Part shown: positions 12,432-26,200 of the stretch, piece by piece
Layout of the letters: the number at the start of each line of letters is the position of its first letter
Numbering within the stretch: the stretch's first letter is position 1
Origin: Blattamonas nauphoetae
Taxonomy: Eukaryota; Preaxostyla; Oxymonadida
DNA length: 64,000 nt
Direction of reading: 5' to 3'
Assembly: GCA_033064195.1 (NCBI GenBank)
Contig: JARBJD010000006.1
Span: 310,001-374,000, forward strand
Notes under the pieces: model-generated
Seen by the model: the letters and a program-made list of their open reading frames with translations, nothing else
The model's database searches: none
Told to the model about the DNA's origin: nothing
Made by a program: the position numbers and the translations under genes

Positions 12432-15400
12432 TCACTCAAATTCAGCCGACCAATGAAAATCATCAGGATTATCGTCCACTGACTTCGCAACAATAAGATT
12501 TGGGCCGTCGTGATGAACGTCCTCTTCATCGTACTCTTCCTCCTCGTCATCAGCATTTCGAGGCTTCTCCTGAGCTGAAGTGAGAGGAACATTGAGTTCG
12601 ACCAGTTCTTCGTCGTTTTTCTTCGGTTTTCTGTCGAATGGATCGTCTTCTGGCTGGTGTCCCGCTTCAAGAGTGAACGGGTTCGCTTTTGGTGAGGGTG
12701 TCTTGCGATTCTTCTTTTCAAGCTGTGAGAGAAGAGAGATAAAATGGAGAGCAACAGACGAGAGAGAGGAAGAGATGAAGAACACAGCAAAACCATACAC
12801 GTCGTTTGTAAAGGTACCAAATCATAAATCCGAGAACGATGAGAGTCGCGGCAGATCCTCCGATCAACACACACAACAGGACAGTTGTCCCTATCGACGA
12901 TGGATCAGGCAGGGTGAGGTTCATTGGACTGCTGAGCAAGGCGATGGGTGGTGATGTGGCTGACAGGAGGTTGAACTGGAATTGAATCGTTGCTCCACTC
13001 TTCGCTGTTGTTTGAATGTTGAACACCGCTTTCGTCTCGTTGATGATCTCTGGATCGCTCGTTGTGGTCACAATCTTCGGTTTGCTCGGATTTGGAACGA
13101 CCTCAATCGAAATCCCGCACGGTAACAAGTTCGACCCAGAAAGTGACACCTGATATCTTCCTTTTATCTTCTTCGATTCGTTCATGAGTTCTGTCGCGTG
13201 GAGCTTCTTGAAAGTCGGACTGAAAAAGTATGACGGCCGTTCCTTCACACCATTCAACGTACATCCTTCCTGGACATCCACCCAGAGCGATTTCAGCTCC
13301 GTTGTTTCAGGTTCATGTGGAGAGGGTTTGTCCCACATTGATGAGAGTTCGAGTGTGGAGTACCTGCAAACAATCCGCTCCTGACGAGACTGGAATCCGG
13401 TGTACGATGGACCGTTTCTGTCGATCCCCGTGTCATGAAAAGTCGCTCTTCCATCGACGAAAGAGAATGGGACTCTCGTGCAATCTGCGAATCTCGAGGA
13501 GTTCACCGTGACAGTGCAGTTTGAGAACTTCATCAGAGCGTCGCTGAATGAGCAGAGTTGCTCGTGATCACTCGGTCGCACGTAGGGTGTGTCTCCCATC
13601 TGGTCCATTGTGAAGTTCCTCAACTCCACCTTTGACGAGTGGATGGTCAGAAAAGGCAGCGACGAGTTCATTTTCACATCATTCGCGAAGAATGTTCTCA
13701 GCACAACCTCGCTGCGGACAGCGTGCAAGAACGATTTCGACGAGATGACGTAATCATTCTGGAAAGCAACGTGTCGGAGAGTGAGTGTCCCATCTTCGAC
13801 GTGCAGAACATAATCAAAGCCGAGATTGTATTTGTCGAGGCTGATTGAGATGTTCAGAAACACGGTCTGATTGTGGATCACTGTCATCGCATACGGTGTT
13901 ATCTTCGTGACACACATCGACGCAGTCGAATAGTGATCGACTGGGTGTGGCTTGTCTGTGTAGTACAGAAGTTCCACCCTCGACAGGTCAACAGGCGCAG
14001 TCACTGATGCGGCATCAACGATGTACACTCTGTGCACTTGTGGTTTGACCTCCAAACCATAATTAATTGTCGAACACGGTTTGAGGAGCGACCCACAGTC
14101 GAGAATGTCGTCTCCGGTCTTGTCTGCGCAGTACAGACAGTCTGTCTGAAGTCGCGCTTCGAATATTTCGTCGAAGTTGTATTTCAGGCGGAATTGAAGG
14201 TCTTCAGCGACGAATGTGTTTGGTGCGTGCTCGTTGGGGGCGAATGTCCCTTTGAAGAAGTCGGTCAGGATGAACGAATTGTTTGGGACGACGAGGAAGA
14301 AGAACGACCCAATTCTGGCTTCACAATCCTTGTCATACACGCAATCGATGAAACTATACGGAACATACTTCTCTTCTGATCAAACAAACAAAAAATGAAA
14401 ATAATACAAAAATGAAACAAAGAGACCTTCCTCATCTGTCTGTTTGTTTTGAAGAAGTGTGGCGTCGCAGTAGATACACCCTCCGGTCGAGTTTGTTGAC
14501 TTTGATCCGCATTTGCTGAAAGAGACGTTTCGCACATCCACAATCGCATCCGATTTGAGTAGCATGGTGATCACTCCCCCATTTATATTGTCTCTCTTCT
14601 CTGGATCTGGTTGGAGATTCGAGTGGACAGAAGTGAAGTTTGAATCATGGATGACGATGGTCTCGACTGGGGATCCAACCGTGATGAAGGCTGCATCGTA
14701 TGTGGAGATGGAATACGTAGATAACGGTTTAGAAGAGAGAACTCGTGTTCGAGTGATGGCTGTTGCATCCACAAGTGATATGCGGACCGATCCTCGTTCG
14801 CATGAGATGATAGGACAGTTGGATATGTGGAGAGATGTGAAGTTCGTTCGGTGGATTTGGAGAGTTCCGTAACTTTTGATGAGCGACCGAGTCAGTTTGG
14901 TGTTTTGAGGTTCTTTGAGAGCGACAACTGAACATTCCTCGATGATCAGCTGTCCGTTCTGTCCAAGATAGAACATTTCGTGATTGCTGATAATATTCGA
15001 GACAGTCATTGAGTTTTTGAGAGATTCTGTCGGGATTGGTGGAATTGGGCACAGTTTGATGATGAGTGTGGTGAGATGAACAGATCCGGATTCAATGTCC
15101 ATCCCGTGATCGTCACCGTCCACACACTCCACCAAAGCACTGCCTGACAGTCCACGAATTGCCAGATCGATGGCATTCTCTCCCGTCATGTTCCCGACCC
15201 TGATTGAATGAACTGTGAGTTCTGCCTTCTCCACAAGTTCAACAGTTTTAATTTCTGTATCAAGAGACCTCGCTCGGATGATTGAATACCCGAGCGAGCC
15301 GCAGGGGTTGGTCGTTTTCCGACCACAGTCATTCTCATCAACTCCGTTCTCACCCCCCACCACGATGTAGTCGAGACTCGGCTCCTCTGTGAAGAGATTG

Positions 15401-18400
15401 TTGAACGGAATCTCGGTTTGGGTCGAGCTTTCGAAGAGGATGAAGGCGTTGTCTGGTGAGCTAGTGGGAGAGAAAGTTCCGAGAAAAGAAGGTTGGGTGA
15501 CGCTTTCTGCTGTTTCAACGGACAGATACAGGATGTCGCCAGTCTGTGCTGAACATGAATCATCAAATGAAGATGATTTGAAGGTGAATGAATTGGGGGC
15601 GAGGGATTCATCCACAAAAACGCATCCACCTTTCGAAAGAGTTGCTTTTGCTGAACAATTCTTGAACGTTAATGTGCTCAGATCCAATCTCGATCCACTC
15701 GACAATGTCGCCGAAATCACACCACCACGCACGAGTTTTCCGATCACACCAGATGCGATCGTTGTTTGAACATCAGTGAATGCAATGTTCTTCAGAGAAG
15801 TGGTTGTGTGTGCGGTGGATTTGATGACAACAAAAGCTCCGTCTGATTCAGAATGGCCCTTCGATGTTCGAGTCAGTGCTTTGATGGTTCCTGTCTCAAC
15901 AGATAGTTTCCCAGCTTCGACTTCGATGAGAGATGACTGAAGAAGGTTGATGGTGTTTGCGATGATGGTGTCCAGAATGACTGTGCCGAAGGTTCGGACG
16001 AGAGGAAGAGATGATTTAATGGCTGGAGAGCGGGAGACAATCAAACATCTGATGAGTGAGAACGTTCCAGACGAACCAACAACGAAAACAGCATTGGCAA
16101 AGTCAGAATTTGAACGATGTTCAGACTTGTGTGGTGTATTGCACATGTTCGATAACGCTTCATTCATCGAGATTGACAAATCGGTGATTGTGGTGTGACC
16201 AGCACCAATCATCATCCCATAATCGTTCGATGACGACGAAGCGACCAACTTTGTCTCCACAGTTCCTGTGATTGTTAGTTTCATTCCGTCTTGCCCTTTC
16301 CATGACCCGATATCGATATTGGCAATTGGCAGCTCTGAGACACTCAAAATGACTATGGATGTCTCTTCTGTTTTGAGCGATTTGGCTGATTTCACTGCCT
16401 CCTTCACTGAAGCACATGGACCAGCCCCACTCTTTCCGCAACCTGCCACATCGTGCCCTTCTGAGCTGCTGACGGTGATGACAGAATTAAAGAGCATGGA
16501 GAGTTCAAATGATGACGCCAAGTCGGGTGAGTTGAAGACGATGTACGTGTTTGTGTCCGTCGGAAGCTCAAACTGGAATTGTGATGGTCGGAGTTGTGTG
16601 TATATGTTTGAGCAAACCGCCGCAAATATCATTCCATACGAAGCAGAGCATTCATCAGTTTCAATCTGTCCCACAGTGAACAGTCCGGGATTGATTTTAT
16701 CGAGAACGAGTCCGAGCACACCACCGATTCCGAGCGGAGCAGAACATTTTGTGAACTGGGCATCGACGATTGAGAGAGAAGCGTTGTTTGAGAGTGAGAT
16801 GTACAAGCACCCTCCGAAGGCCGCAGGATCTCCGGCCGAGCAATTTGTGAAAGTGTTGTCGGAGATGATGATTGACTCAGAGTCGTTGTCATCTGAGTGA
16901 GAGATGGTGCTGCTGAGACGCATCACACTGCCTTTCGAGCTGGAAGTTGCGACGTTCTCGACAAAATTGGCAATCCAGCGAACTCTTCCACAGTCTGTGC
17001 CAAGCACAAGCGCACAGTCTGTCTGGATAGTGATGTCTTCGATTGTCGCTCCTTGAACATGCAGTGTCGATGCCTGCCCTGCAACCGAGATGATCCCAGC
17101 AAGTCCAACCAATTTGATCTTTTTCATCTCAACTCCATTCAAGCCGACGATCCCACTCCCCTTCGCACTGAACAGAGGAATGTCCGTCATCGCAAGAGAC
17201 GATATTGTGAATGTTGTCAGATTCACCGATCCCCCAGTCGAGCAACCAACACCATAATTGATCGTATTTGTGTCTGGATTCGACGGCGACCCTCGATACT
17301 CAAAGACACAGTTCCCGATGTCCAACTCTCCTTCGGTCACGAGGAAGAGATAGTGCTTGTGGAGGTAATCAGGCCCACTGAAGATGAGTCTGGAAAACTT
17401 CGCCTTTCCGGCTACTGTGATCATTCCAGTGTCTGCATCATTTCGTTGTTGATCTTTCAACGTCATAAACTTCAGTGTTGCAGTGATGGAGGAAGGACCG
17501 AACACATACTCGCCCGCACCGATCGAATCGATCCCAAAACAATCGACCGTTGAATCGATCACGAAGTTCTTCTCAGTCTGAGTTTGCGGAATTTTGAGAG
17601 CAGCAGAGATTCCTGAACATGGATTGGTTTCAGAGCCGCATGTCGAGGCTGATGAACCTGGCGTCGAGATATGGACAACTGTGACAGGCTCCTGGAAGAA
17701 AGAGAGGAGAGAGACGATTTCAGACGAAGAGATGTCTTGTCCTTCGAGGGCATGTTCATCAAGAGAAGTCATGTCGAAGGCGAACTGTTCCTTTGAGACG
17801 GCGGAGGAGAGAGAACCTGAAGTGATGAACACAGCAGATCCGTACGGAGCAGAGCATTGAGAGAACTGGAGTGACGTGAGCTGATACGTCTTGTCGGATG
17901 TGTCGATGTACACAGCTCCTCCTCGACTCGTCAATCCACCGAGAGTGATTTGCGAGAATGTGGTGTCGGCGATTGTGAGAAATGATGGGGAAGACTGAAG
18001 AACAGCGTGGATGACTCCGCCATTGCTCGACCAGCCAGGAACGATTTCAGGGTTGACAGAAATGTTGGAGAACGAGCATTGTTTGATAGAGACATCAGCA
18101 GCTGGCGAGGTCGTTGAGATGGGTTGGATGTGCAGGAAAGCAGAGTTGAGTGTGACTATCGAATCCTGGTCGATAGAGGAGTAAATCGAGAGATCGTTAT
18201 TTCGCGACACATCCGAGACAGTCGTCTCAGAAATTGTCGCCATCCCTCCTCCCACAACCAACAGAGGGACGTTCAGAGGATGGAGGAGAGTGAATTTTGA
18301 ATGATCGACGGTGAGGGTGCCCTCGCTTGTGATAAAAATGAACGGATAGAGCAGATCGATCGAACTGGTCATGTCTGACGGTTGGGTGGTGACTTGGCAT

Positions 18401-21400
18401 ATATTCAGAATGACAGACGCATCACATCGAACGAGAATGAAGGACGAAGGAGCTGCATCGTCTGGGGGTTGAGGAACGATGTTGGAGTTGAAGAAGAAGT
18501 TCACAGAATTGAGCGTGAGATTTCCACCTACATCAAAAACAATTTTGACGTCTTTGTTCATGATCGAAGAAGTAGGATCACTTTCGACGGAAAAAGTTCC
18601 AATCACAACAATGCATTCTTCGACGAGAGCACTCCCTGGGACGATTGTTATGTCTGCTGTCTCAAATAAGTGTTGGCTCATCAAAAAGGCAAGCGATCCG
18701 CATGGATTGGTGTGTTTGCCGCACTCAGTCTCATCAACTCCTTCCGACGAGACAAAGAATCCCTTTGGGACGAATGATGTGAGAGGAAGCGGATTGGTGA
18801 GATCTCCATCGACAAAAGCGGCATACTCCGAAGTGTTGTCAGAAAAACCAAAGACCAGTCCAGACAGAACGAGTGTCGGTTCAGCATCCGCACAGACAAT
18901 CGCCAAGTTTGAGGCTGTTTTAGATGAACAAGACATAAATGTCAGTTCAGACATCACCATAACCGCTTGAAAGCCTTCAGAAAGAGCAACACAAATGGCT
19001 GCTCCAACACCTGTTGTCCCTGTTGCTTGACAGGAAGTGAACGAGCAGCCAGAAATGACGAGGAGCGAGGATGGTTGAAGAGTGGCGTAGATTCCTCCCC
19101 CACAGCCAGTTGATGAAATCACCGAGCAGTCGGAGAAGGAGGTGTTTGAGATGGAGAATGCGGTGAGCTCGAGAAGATGGACACGCACCGCTCCGCCAGA
19201 AGCCGCAGTCGATGTGATTCCTGCGAAAGATGATTGATTGATAGAGAGGGCGGCGAAGCTGAGCGCAGACAAGAACGATGCACGATTGTTGAGATCGGAG
19301 ATTTCGAGAGAATTCGCTTGGAATGTAACAAGTCTTCCATGAACAACGATGATGGCATCCGAAGAGTCTGTTTCCATCTCAGATCCAACTAGTCCATCAA
19401 TCGATGCTGTAGCCGACTCATCCAACAGAAGGAGGCACGCTGGACGTGAAGTGGAAGAAGAGAGAGGGACTCGGTTGTCTCCGAAGAGGACTTGGGAAGC
19501 ATCGAGCGAGCTGACGATCAATTGTCCACCTGAAGAATGGAGAAAAGTGTATTCGATCCGACGATCGTCATTGATGCATGAAGCGACACAGGAACTCAAA
19601 GTTAAGGTTCCGGAGATGTGATGGAAGAGGGAGGAGCGTTGAGCACCGAGATTGCAGGTCTGTTTGAAGTGGATGTTGTGGAAAGATGTGTCGTCGATGA
19701 CGATCAGCATTCCATCTTCTTCCACAGAACCTTCTTCTGATTCTGTGAACACAGGAGAGAGACATTCAAACACTGCTTTGTCCGATCCTTGACTCAAAAT
19801 TTGGAGTGATGGGACGCCTTCCAAGCGAAGGACGGAATTTGAAACGACAGAGTCAACCACAATCATCTCAATCGAATCTGCCGAACCCATTGATGGGACA
19901 GACTGGAGTGCAGTTGCAAACGCTGATGAAAAGGTTCGACATGGGACTCCTTCATTCCCACACTCCTCCGATTCAGATCCCGAGACCGAAAGATAGAAGG
20001 TCAATGAGAAAGGGAAGAGTGAGACGATGGGGACAGCTGTCGTTGATGTGAGATTGCATGCGAGCATATCGTTGTCATCCGTTGTGAGGAATGCTTTATC
20101 GAAATGTTGGTTGTTTGCGCAGAGTTCGACAGAAGGTGTCGCGATGAGCAGACTTTTGGCAATTTTGGCCGTGTTGTCGAAGAACGTCAAACTGCGGAAC
20201 GAGAAGGAGGGATTTTCGTGTTGAGAGATGAGACAGACGCTGCCTGCAATGCCAACTCCCAGGGCATCGACAGTACAATCAGAGAAACGAGAATTCCTCA
20301 GAACAGCACTGGATGACGAAGAGTCGATGTGGATGAAGACGCAGCCACCGCAGACTGTGCTGTCTGATCGATGAGATCGGAGAGTGCACGAGGTGAATGT
20401 TGTGTTGTCGATTAAAAGCGAGGCGGAGTCTGTGAGATCAGCATGAACTGCCGGACCGAATGCAGACGGGAAGGGAGAGGATGGGAGAAGAGCGGCAGGT
20501 GGGAGAGATTCTTGCTCTGAAAGTGTTGTGACTGTGTCGAACTTGGAGTCTGTCAGAACAAGAGAAGCTGAATTGTGAATTTTGATGCAGTTTGCATCGA
20601 GAAAAGAGAGTTTTGAGAAATCGCATCGTGTCAGATGAGCTTTTCCGGAAGAAGCGAGCAAGAAATGAGAGTTGCATGTGGATGGAGGAGACGTGAAGGG
20701 AAGAATCGTACAAAACATGAGTTTCAGGAAAGCCAAAGGCCCACTCAAGAGAAAGAAGGAAGGTGAGAGTGTGTTTGAGTTTGTTTGTTCGATATTCGAC
20801 AATAAGAATGATAATCCAGAGATTGTGAGATTTCCAGATGCCATACTTAGTACATATGTACAGGTAGACCCAGAATGAGTGAGTGTTGTCGTTTCTTCAG
20901 CCTCCAAAATCAGACTTACGTCGACCAGTTCCATACACGAGTCAATATAGGATGCAGTTGTAATTGTAGCATTACATTCAGAAACACCAGATATTTTGAG
21001 TTCGGAAAGGAACCGGGAAATAGTCCTGCAAGGTTTATTGCTGTTTGATCTCGTTTGAGAGGAGAAGCCTCCGCATCCGTCTTCATCATTTCCTTCTGTT
21101 TGTGAAATTACGTGTGCTGTATCTTGTTTATCAGGAATGACGTTGTAATGACCTGTTCCACCGATGCAGACACGTGGTTGAGAGCTTGTCGATGTCGAGT
21201 CTGAGAGGAGCGATTGGACCGATTCGAGTTTAATTCCATCATCTGTAAAGTAGATATCAGATGCTACTGACTGGGAAGGATTCGAAACAAGGTTGCTTTC
21301 AAATGTACACGTTCGTATTGTGAAGGAGTCGATTCTGTTGCCATAAAACGCTCCAGCTCCGCCTGATTTCCCAGCGTGATTTTGAATAAATGCACAGTCC

Positions 21401-22851
21401 TGAACATATATGGATGTTCCCATGTCAAATGAAAGGACTCCACCATTTTCAGTTGCTTCGTTTTCAAGAAAGGTAGACGTTTGTAAGGTGAGTTCCGCAC
21501 CATAGCAGGATAACACTCCTCCGCTTCCTTTGGAGAGACAGTGGTCAAAATTACATTTAGATATAGTTGACTTTCCTCCATGGAGATATATCGCACCAGC
21601 ATCACGGTTAGCCCAATTTAAAGTGAAATTTGATGTTTCGACATTGAGAGTTCCATATTTGAGGTAAATACATCCACCTCCAAGATTTCCGTGAGTCGAA
21701 CTACAATTCTGGAATGTGCACGAGATGACTGTCACAGTTCCTGTTGTGCCAACATAGAGACAACCTCCTTCGTGTTGGCCTTCTGTGATAGAGTTGAAAG
21801 AGTCTCCCTGAAATATAGTTGAATTGTCAACATCCACGAATTGACGTGATTCATATACTTTGTTTGGGAGTTGGTGACGATCTGTGGGGAGTGACTGTTT
21901 GATTCGATTCACACAGTGACTAAGGGATGAATTTCCGCAGAAATATTGTCCTGGATCATTGTAGTTTCGTGTGATTGTTCCATATAATGGATTAACACAT
22001 TTGGAGACCGTACACCCGACGATTTGTTGTCTGGAGATGATGGATGTCGATTGTTTCAGCGTTGCAGATTGGCTGAGGTTGTGAAACGAACAAAAAGAGT
22101 ATGATGTTGTGAGATGTGGGGAATTCAGAAGTTCTTCAGAGGATGTGGCGACAAACCCAGGCGATGAGCTGAAGACTAATGATGAGAAGCGACTGGCAGA
22201 AAGAATGACATTATGTCTGGTGTCGACTGAGGTACTTGGATCAGCGAGATAGAAGGGACAAGTGATGGGCAATAATGGAGACAAAATGGTGGAGTTCGAG
22301 AGAATGACACTATTTGATAATGATGTCGGGGATGTAGGGTCAACCGCCAAAAGAAACAGGGGTGAAAGGCACGTATGGCAAATAGTACAACAAGTTAGGA
22401 GTACGGTCGATGATTTAACAGTGGCAATATGGAACGAAGCGAAGGGGGAGCGTTCTTTAAGTTCTGGGTTAGAATTGACTGGTTGATGAGACATCCACAT
22501 TTCTTGTTGAAAACTGTGAAAAGAGAGGAAGAAAAATTGGATTGTTGAATTTTGAAGCTCAAAGATTGATGTGTATGCAGTGTGAGACGGGTGTGAAGAC
22601 GAATGGTCAGTGATGATTGTTGCCGTGGATGAACCATATAAAGATGTCTTAGTATTGTTGAATAGAATCGGACGGTCACTGAAATGTGGTCGATGGACGG
22701 TGAGCCTTTTTGGATGGGGAGATAAATGGAACAGACTCGATAGAGGAATTGGTTCTGCAGATTCGACGCTGATTCCGTCTAGAAGATCATTTGATGGAGC
22801 AGAACGAGTCAGTTCGAGGAAGAGAACCACACAAAACCACCCCCAAGTCAT
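12432..22851 (-). CDS. Giant modular beta-helix type I membrane protein
   Basis: Exons 22851-14427, 14375-12799 and 12722-12432 (introns 51 and 76 nt) give 3430 residues. It begins with a signal peptide (MTWGWFCVVLFLELTRS). Residues ~340-530 hold repeats of the polymorphic-membrane-protein/parallel beta-helix style (GGAIY, FxxN, CxFxNC). A Cys-Gly...Pro-Cys signature, e.g. DENDCGRKTTNPCGSL, recurs seven times near residues 587, 957, 1370, 1734, 2133, 2500 and 2896, each followed by Ser/Thr-rich beta-solenoid sequence. A single membrane segment lies near 3306-3328, followed by a basic stop-transfer (YLYKRR) and a 96-residue tail with an acidic cluster (DDEEEEYDEED). Expected topology: huge extracellular ectodomain, short cytosolic tail. 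A surface adhesin or receptor is inferred; the ligand is unknown. One exon of 8.4 kb is exceptional in this intron-rich window. Confidence 0.85.
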
Positions 22852-23002
22852 CCATTAAGATCGAACCCTCAAGAAAGAGATCATCTTGAAGATCGCGACA
22901 AATCGAGGTGAACCACTCACTAATCAATTTCAATGGTTTGACAAAACCAAATCAAATTATCAAGCAAAGATTAAGACGTGAGAACGCTCAGAGAGAACAA
23001 GT

Positions 23003-23845
23003 TTAGCACTCGAAATAACCGACAGTAACTGTTCCTTCAATTCCACAGTGGTTCTGGCCACGGAGGATCTTGAAGTGTCCGGCCTCACCCCAGGATTTGC
23101 CCCAGGAGTTTTGGCACAGCCAGTATGGAGTTCCATCCTCAACACCCCATCCCACAGCGAGGACAGCGTGACCACCAGAGACACCACCGGTCTTGTGGAT
23201 GTAGACACCGCTTCTGTAGGACATGAAGTCGGAGTAGACGGTGAAGGCGACTGAGAGAGGACCGTTGTTCATCATCTCATCCATCATTTCGTTGGCGGTG
23301 AGTTGTTTCCAGCTCTTGGCCTTAACGCGTTCGATAGCAGAGCCATCATCGCAAGTGGTTGGGCAAGCTGGGACACGTCCTCCACCAGACTTGTAGGACA
23401 GGCACTTCTCGGATGTGATACCGTTGCTGACGATCCATTTCCATGAGCGATCCATGTAGCCTCCGTTGCAGGCATAGTTGGTGGTGTCACAGGAGACGAG
23501 ATCTTGAGTAGACATGTGTCCACGTCCGCATCCGAGGATGTTCAGACGATCTCCGACGGTTTCGGCGACTGAGAAAGCCCAGCATGATCCGCATGAAGCC
23601 TGGTCACGAACTTCCATGATCTTGTCACCCCATCTGTCGCTGCAGAAGAATTCAGTTGGGTGGTCGTTGCGGGGAACGAAGGTCTTCTCCTCTGAGGTTG
23701 GGACATAGGTTCCGAGGCGAGCAATGAACTTGGCGCGGTTCATGACTGAGGCGGGGTATTCGACGGCAACCCAGGTGGAGCTTGGGTCGCTGTTGACGAT
23801 CTCAACAATTGAGTTGGCGAAAACTGCGGCAAAGAGGCAGAACAT
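23003..23845 (-). CDS. Cathepsin B-like cysteine protease (C1A)
   Basis: The protein has 280 residues from ATG 23845. The frame extends upstream to 23917, but MFCLFAAVFANS is a typical signal peptide and fixes the start. A short propeptide is followed by the papain-fold enzyme with Q82, catalytic C88 (CGSCWAF), H226 (SGGHAVLAVGWG) and N246 (QNSWG). The mature chain is short and shows no obvious occluding loop, as in Giardia cathepsin B-like enzymes, which suggests endopeptidase rather than dipeptidyl activity. Expected in lysosome-like or phagocytic vacuoles, or secreted. No intron. It is divergently arranged with the DENND11-like gene, 225 bp away. Confidence 0.95.
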   Translation of the reverse strand: MFCLFAAVFANSIVEIVNSDPSSTWVAVEYPASVMNRAKFIARLGTYVPTSEEKTFVPRNDHPTEFFCSDRWGDKIMEVRDQASCGSCWAFSVAETVGDRLNILGCGRGHMSTQDLVSCDTTNYACNGGYMDRSWKWIVSNGITSEKCLSYKSGGGRVPACPTTCDDGSAIERVKAKSWKQLTANEMMDEMMNNGPLSVAFTVYSDFMSYRSGVYIHKTGGVSGGHAVLAVGWGVEDGTPYWLCQNSWGKSWGEAGHFKILRGQNHCGIEGTVTVGYFEC

Positions 23846-24070
23846 TTTATAGAGAAACAATTTTGAAGGGTACAATTTTAGATCCCGCCCCTTGTCCGAG
23901 TTGTGGGTCGCCCTCAATCCGTCAGAATAGTCACTAAGTTTTGTGAAGATGATGGAAAAGAAAAAGACGGAGTCATAAATTGTTTTTACAAGCTAACAAG
24001 TGAGAATTCAGTCAAGATTCTTCTCATTCAGGTTGTGTCATGGGTTGATCATCCGCTCTCGTTCGTGGTA
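23846..24070. promoter_or_regulatory. Shared 5' region of two divergent genes
   Basis: These 225 bp separate the start of cathepsin B (-) from the chosen start of the DENND11-like gene (+). They must hold both 5' regions. The + frame remains open back to 23903 but without an ATG before 24071. No named promoter element was recognised. Confidence 0.4.
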
Positions 24071-26006
24071 ATGGACATTGTTTCTATTGCCCATTGCCCA
24101 CGAAGTTTTCGCCAAGGTCAACTCGTTGGTGATATCCTTGGATGCTTCCATTGTTCTTTTGATCTCAAGATTGGCAACTCGGTCACTTTTTTCCACTCTG
24201 AAACCGTGAAACAAAAAGACCTTGAAGGATTTGAGTTCACAGTACTTCCTGCGGGAAGTCATCATGTTTACTCCGATTCATTACTCTTTCAGTGTGGTCG
24301 GTATTGGGGCATTTCCGCTTATGTCCAGATAAAAGATAAATCTCAACGTTTGCCTCATTTTCTATTGATCCGCATCAGCGAGAGGATCCCTCATGGGAGC
24401 TATTGGGTTCATTGGTTTGAATCCAGAAGCTTTATTTGTTCATCAGAACTTCCTATCGACCATTGCTGAGTCTGTCACTTTCCATGCTTTATTTCTCAGG
24501 GAAACCATTCGAACGAAAGATTATTCCAAACTATTATATCATCTTGAACATCATCAAACATCACTGGAATCTTTGGTCTCGGCGATAGATTGGAAACAAT
24601 CAAACAACCTCGTTCCTGTCATTCTGACGGATTCTCCCGTCATACAATCGTCCAAAACAGATTCTACTCCACTTGAAGATCTCACTGAAGAAGAATTAAA
24701 GATTGATTATGTTGTGGAGGAGTCATTCGTCAGACATTTCTGCCAATCTGGATCAAGACGGAAAGAGCCCAATCAACTCTCTTTCACTCCCCTCATCTCA
24801 CCCTGGAGGTTTTTCACTTCGATATCCACAGTCTTCACTCAGATTCCTTCTCAACAAAACGAACTTTTCCCCGTCCAAGCCCTGCAATCCCTCACTCGTT
24901 CCTCTCCCTCTCCATCAATCAACTCTCTCGCATCCACAAACGACCAAGCTCGGCTTCTTCCGAACAGACTTCCTGCCACCGGTTCGCTTGGTTCTTCTCC
25001 CAACATTGTGTCGCAACAAGAGGAAAGTTACAACGCCGATTCATTCATGGCCGGTCTCCCCATTCTCTCCATTTTGCACCGTGCCATGTTGCTTGGGATG
25101 AACATCTTGCTCCTCTCATCACCTCCCCTGAGTGCCTTCACTGATTTCATATTTGCTTTGGGTGAATTAACGAGAACACGTCTTGGACAACCGGAAACCC
25201 ACAGTTCTTCTCCACGGAAGTCTGGGGAAGAAGAACCACTCCTTAAAAGCACATCCAAGTATGGAACATCAGGAACCAGCCATCGTTCAAAGAAAGTCCC
25301 AGAAGACACACTCTTCCTTGATGATTCAAAGATTGAAGGAGAAGCCAACCCTTCGCCTGTCTTCTCAAGCGAATATGAATCATCTCAAAAGACAGAGTCT
25401 CAACCGCAAGACAGAACTTCTAATCCATACCCTCCATTCACACCATCAGGAGTTGTTACTGTTTTTGATCCAACTTTCCAGTCCACCCACAAATTTAACG
25501 TGACTGACCCATTTATTTGCGTGTCTTCTGACTTTCTCCTTCTTTCTCATCCAAAAACATTTGATGTAATCGTCACTTTCAATCAACCACACACACTCAC
25601 CTCGTCTCTCACCCTGCACCATGTCTACTCTGTCTCGTCGTCTCCTTCCATCACAATTTCCACTCCAAATCCGAACAATATCTCAATCTTGAATTCTGCA
25701 ATGAGCTCACCCCTTGCCGCCCATCTTTCGAGCATCGTCAGAGCGAACATCTGGGCTCAACCAGAAGTCGCTGAATCTGCTCAGCTTGCAAGTTTCTTGC
25801 GCCCATTTGTGGAGTACAATTCAGTTCTGGCATCTACACTCCAGCAATATGCTCATGTGGTCGTTAACCTACGCGATTTTAATAAGTATGCGCAGACCTG
25901 CACACAATCTGATCTTGCTCATTTTGGACAAGCAGATATCCCATTTCTGAATTTACTTTCCCAAAACCTCCTCACAAATACTATTGTGAGTGCTGGTTGT
26001 TGTTAA
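24071..26006 (+). CDS. DENND11: DENND11/LCHN-like DENN-domain protein
   Basis: Exons 24071-24347 and 24379-26006 (31-nt intron, donor GTTTGC) give 634 residues. Recognition comes from collinear blocks remembered from LCHN: DLEGFEFTVLPAGSHHVYSD, then the junction RGSLMGAIGFIGL (created only after splicing), then ILSILHRAMLLGMNILLLSS, the VTDPFICVSSDFLLL strand, and a C-terminus ending in Cys-Cys as in LCHN. The long serine-rich stretch around residues 260-330 is a low-complexity insertion between DENN subdomains. DENN proteins are Rab guanine-nucleotide exchange factors; DENND11 itself has no settled Rab partner that I can state. Start 24071 is the first ATG in frame, and an unseen upstream exon is possible. 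Confidence 0.8.
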
Positions 26007-26200
26007 TTAATTTCCATATCATGATCGAGTTTTAACCAATTATTCCTGGAGAACACTTGCCATTAAGGTAACAGTATCCATTATTGAGAGGTGAACTTAC
26101 GAGATTCACTTTCAAATCATCGAGATAGATAGATTGTGGAGAGTTCAGGTTGTTGATGAAAAACCGCGTTTCACAACTAAAGACGAATTGAAATGGAAAA

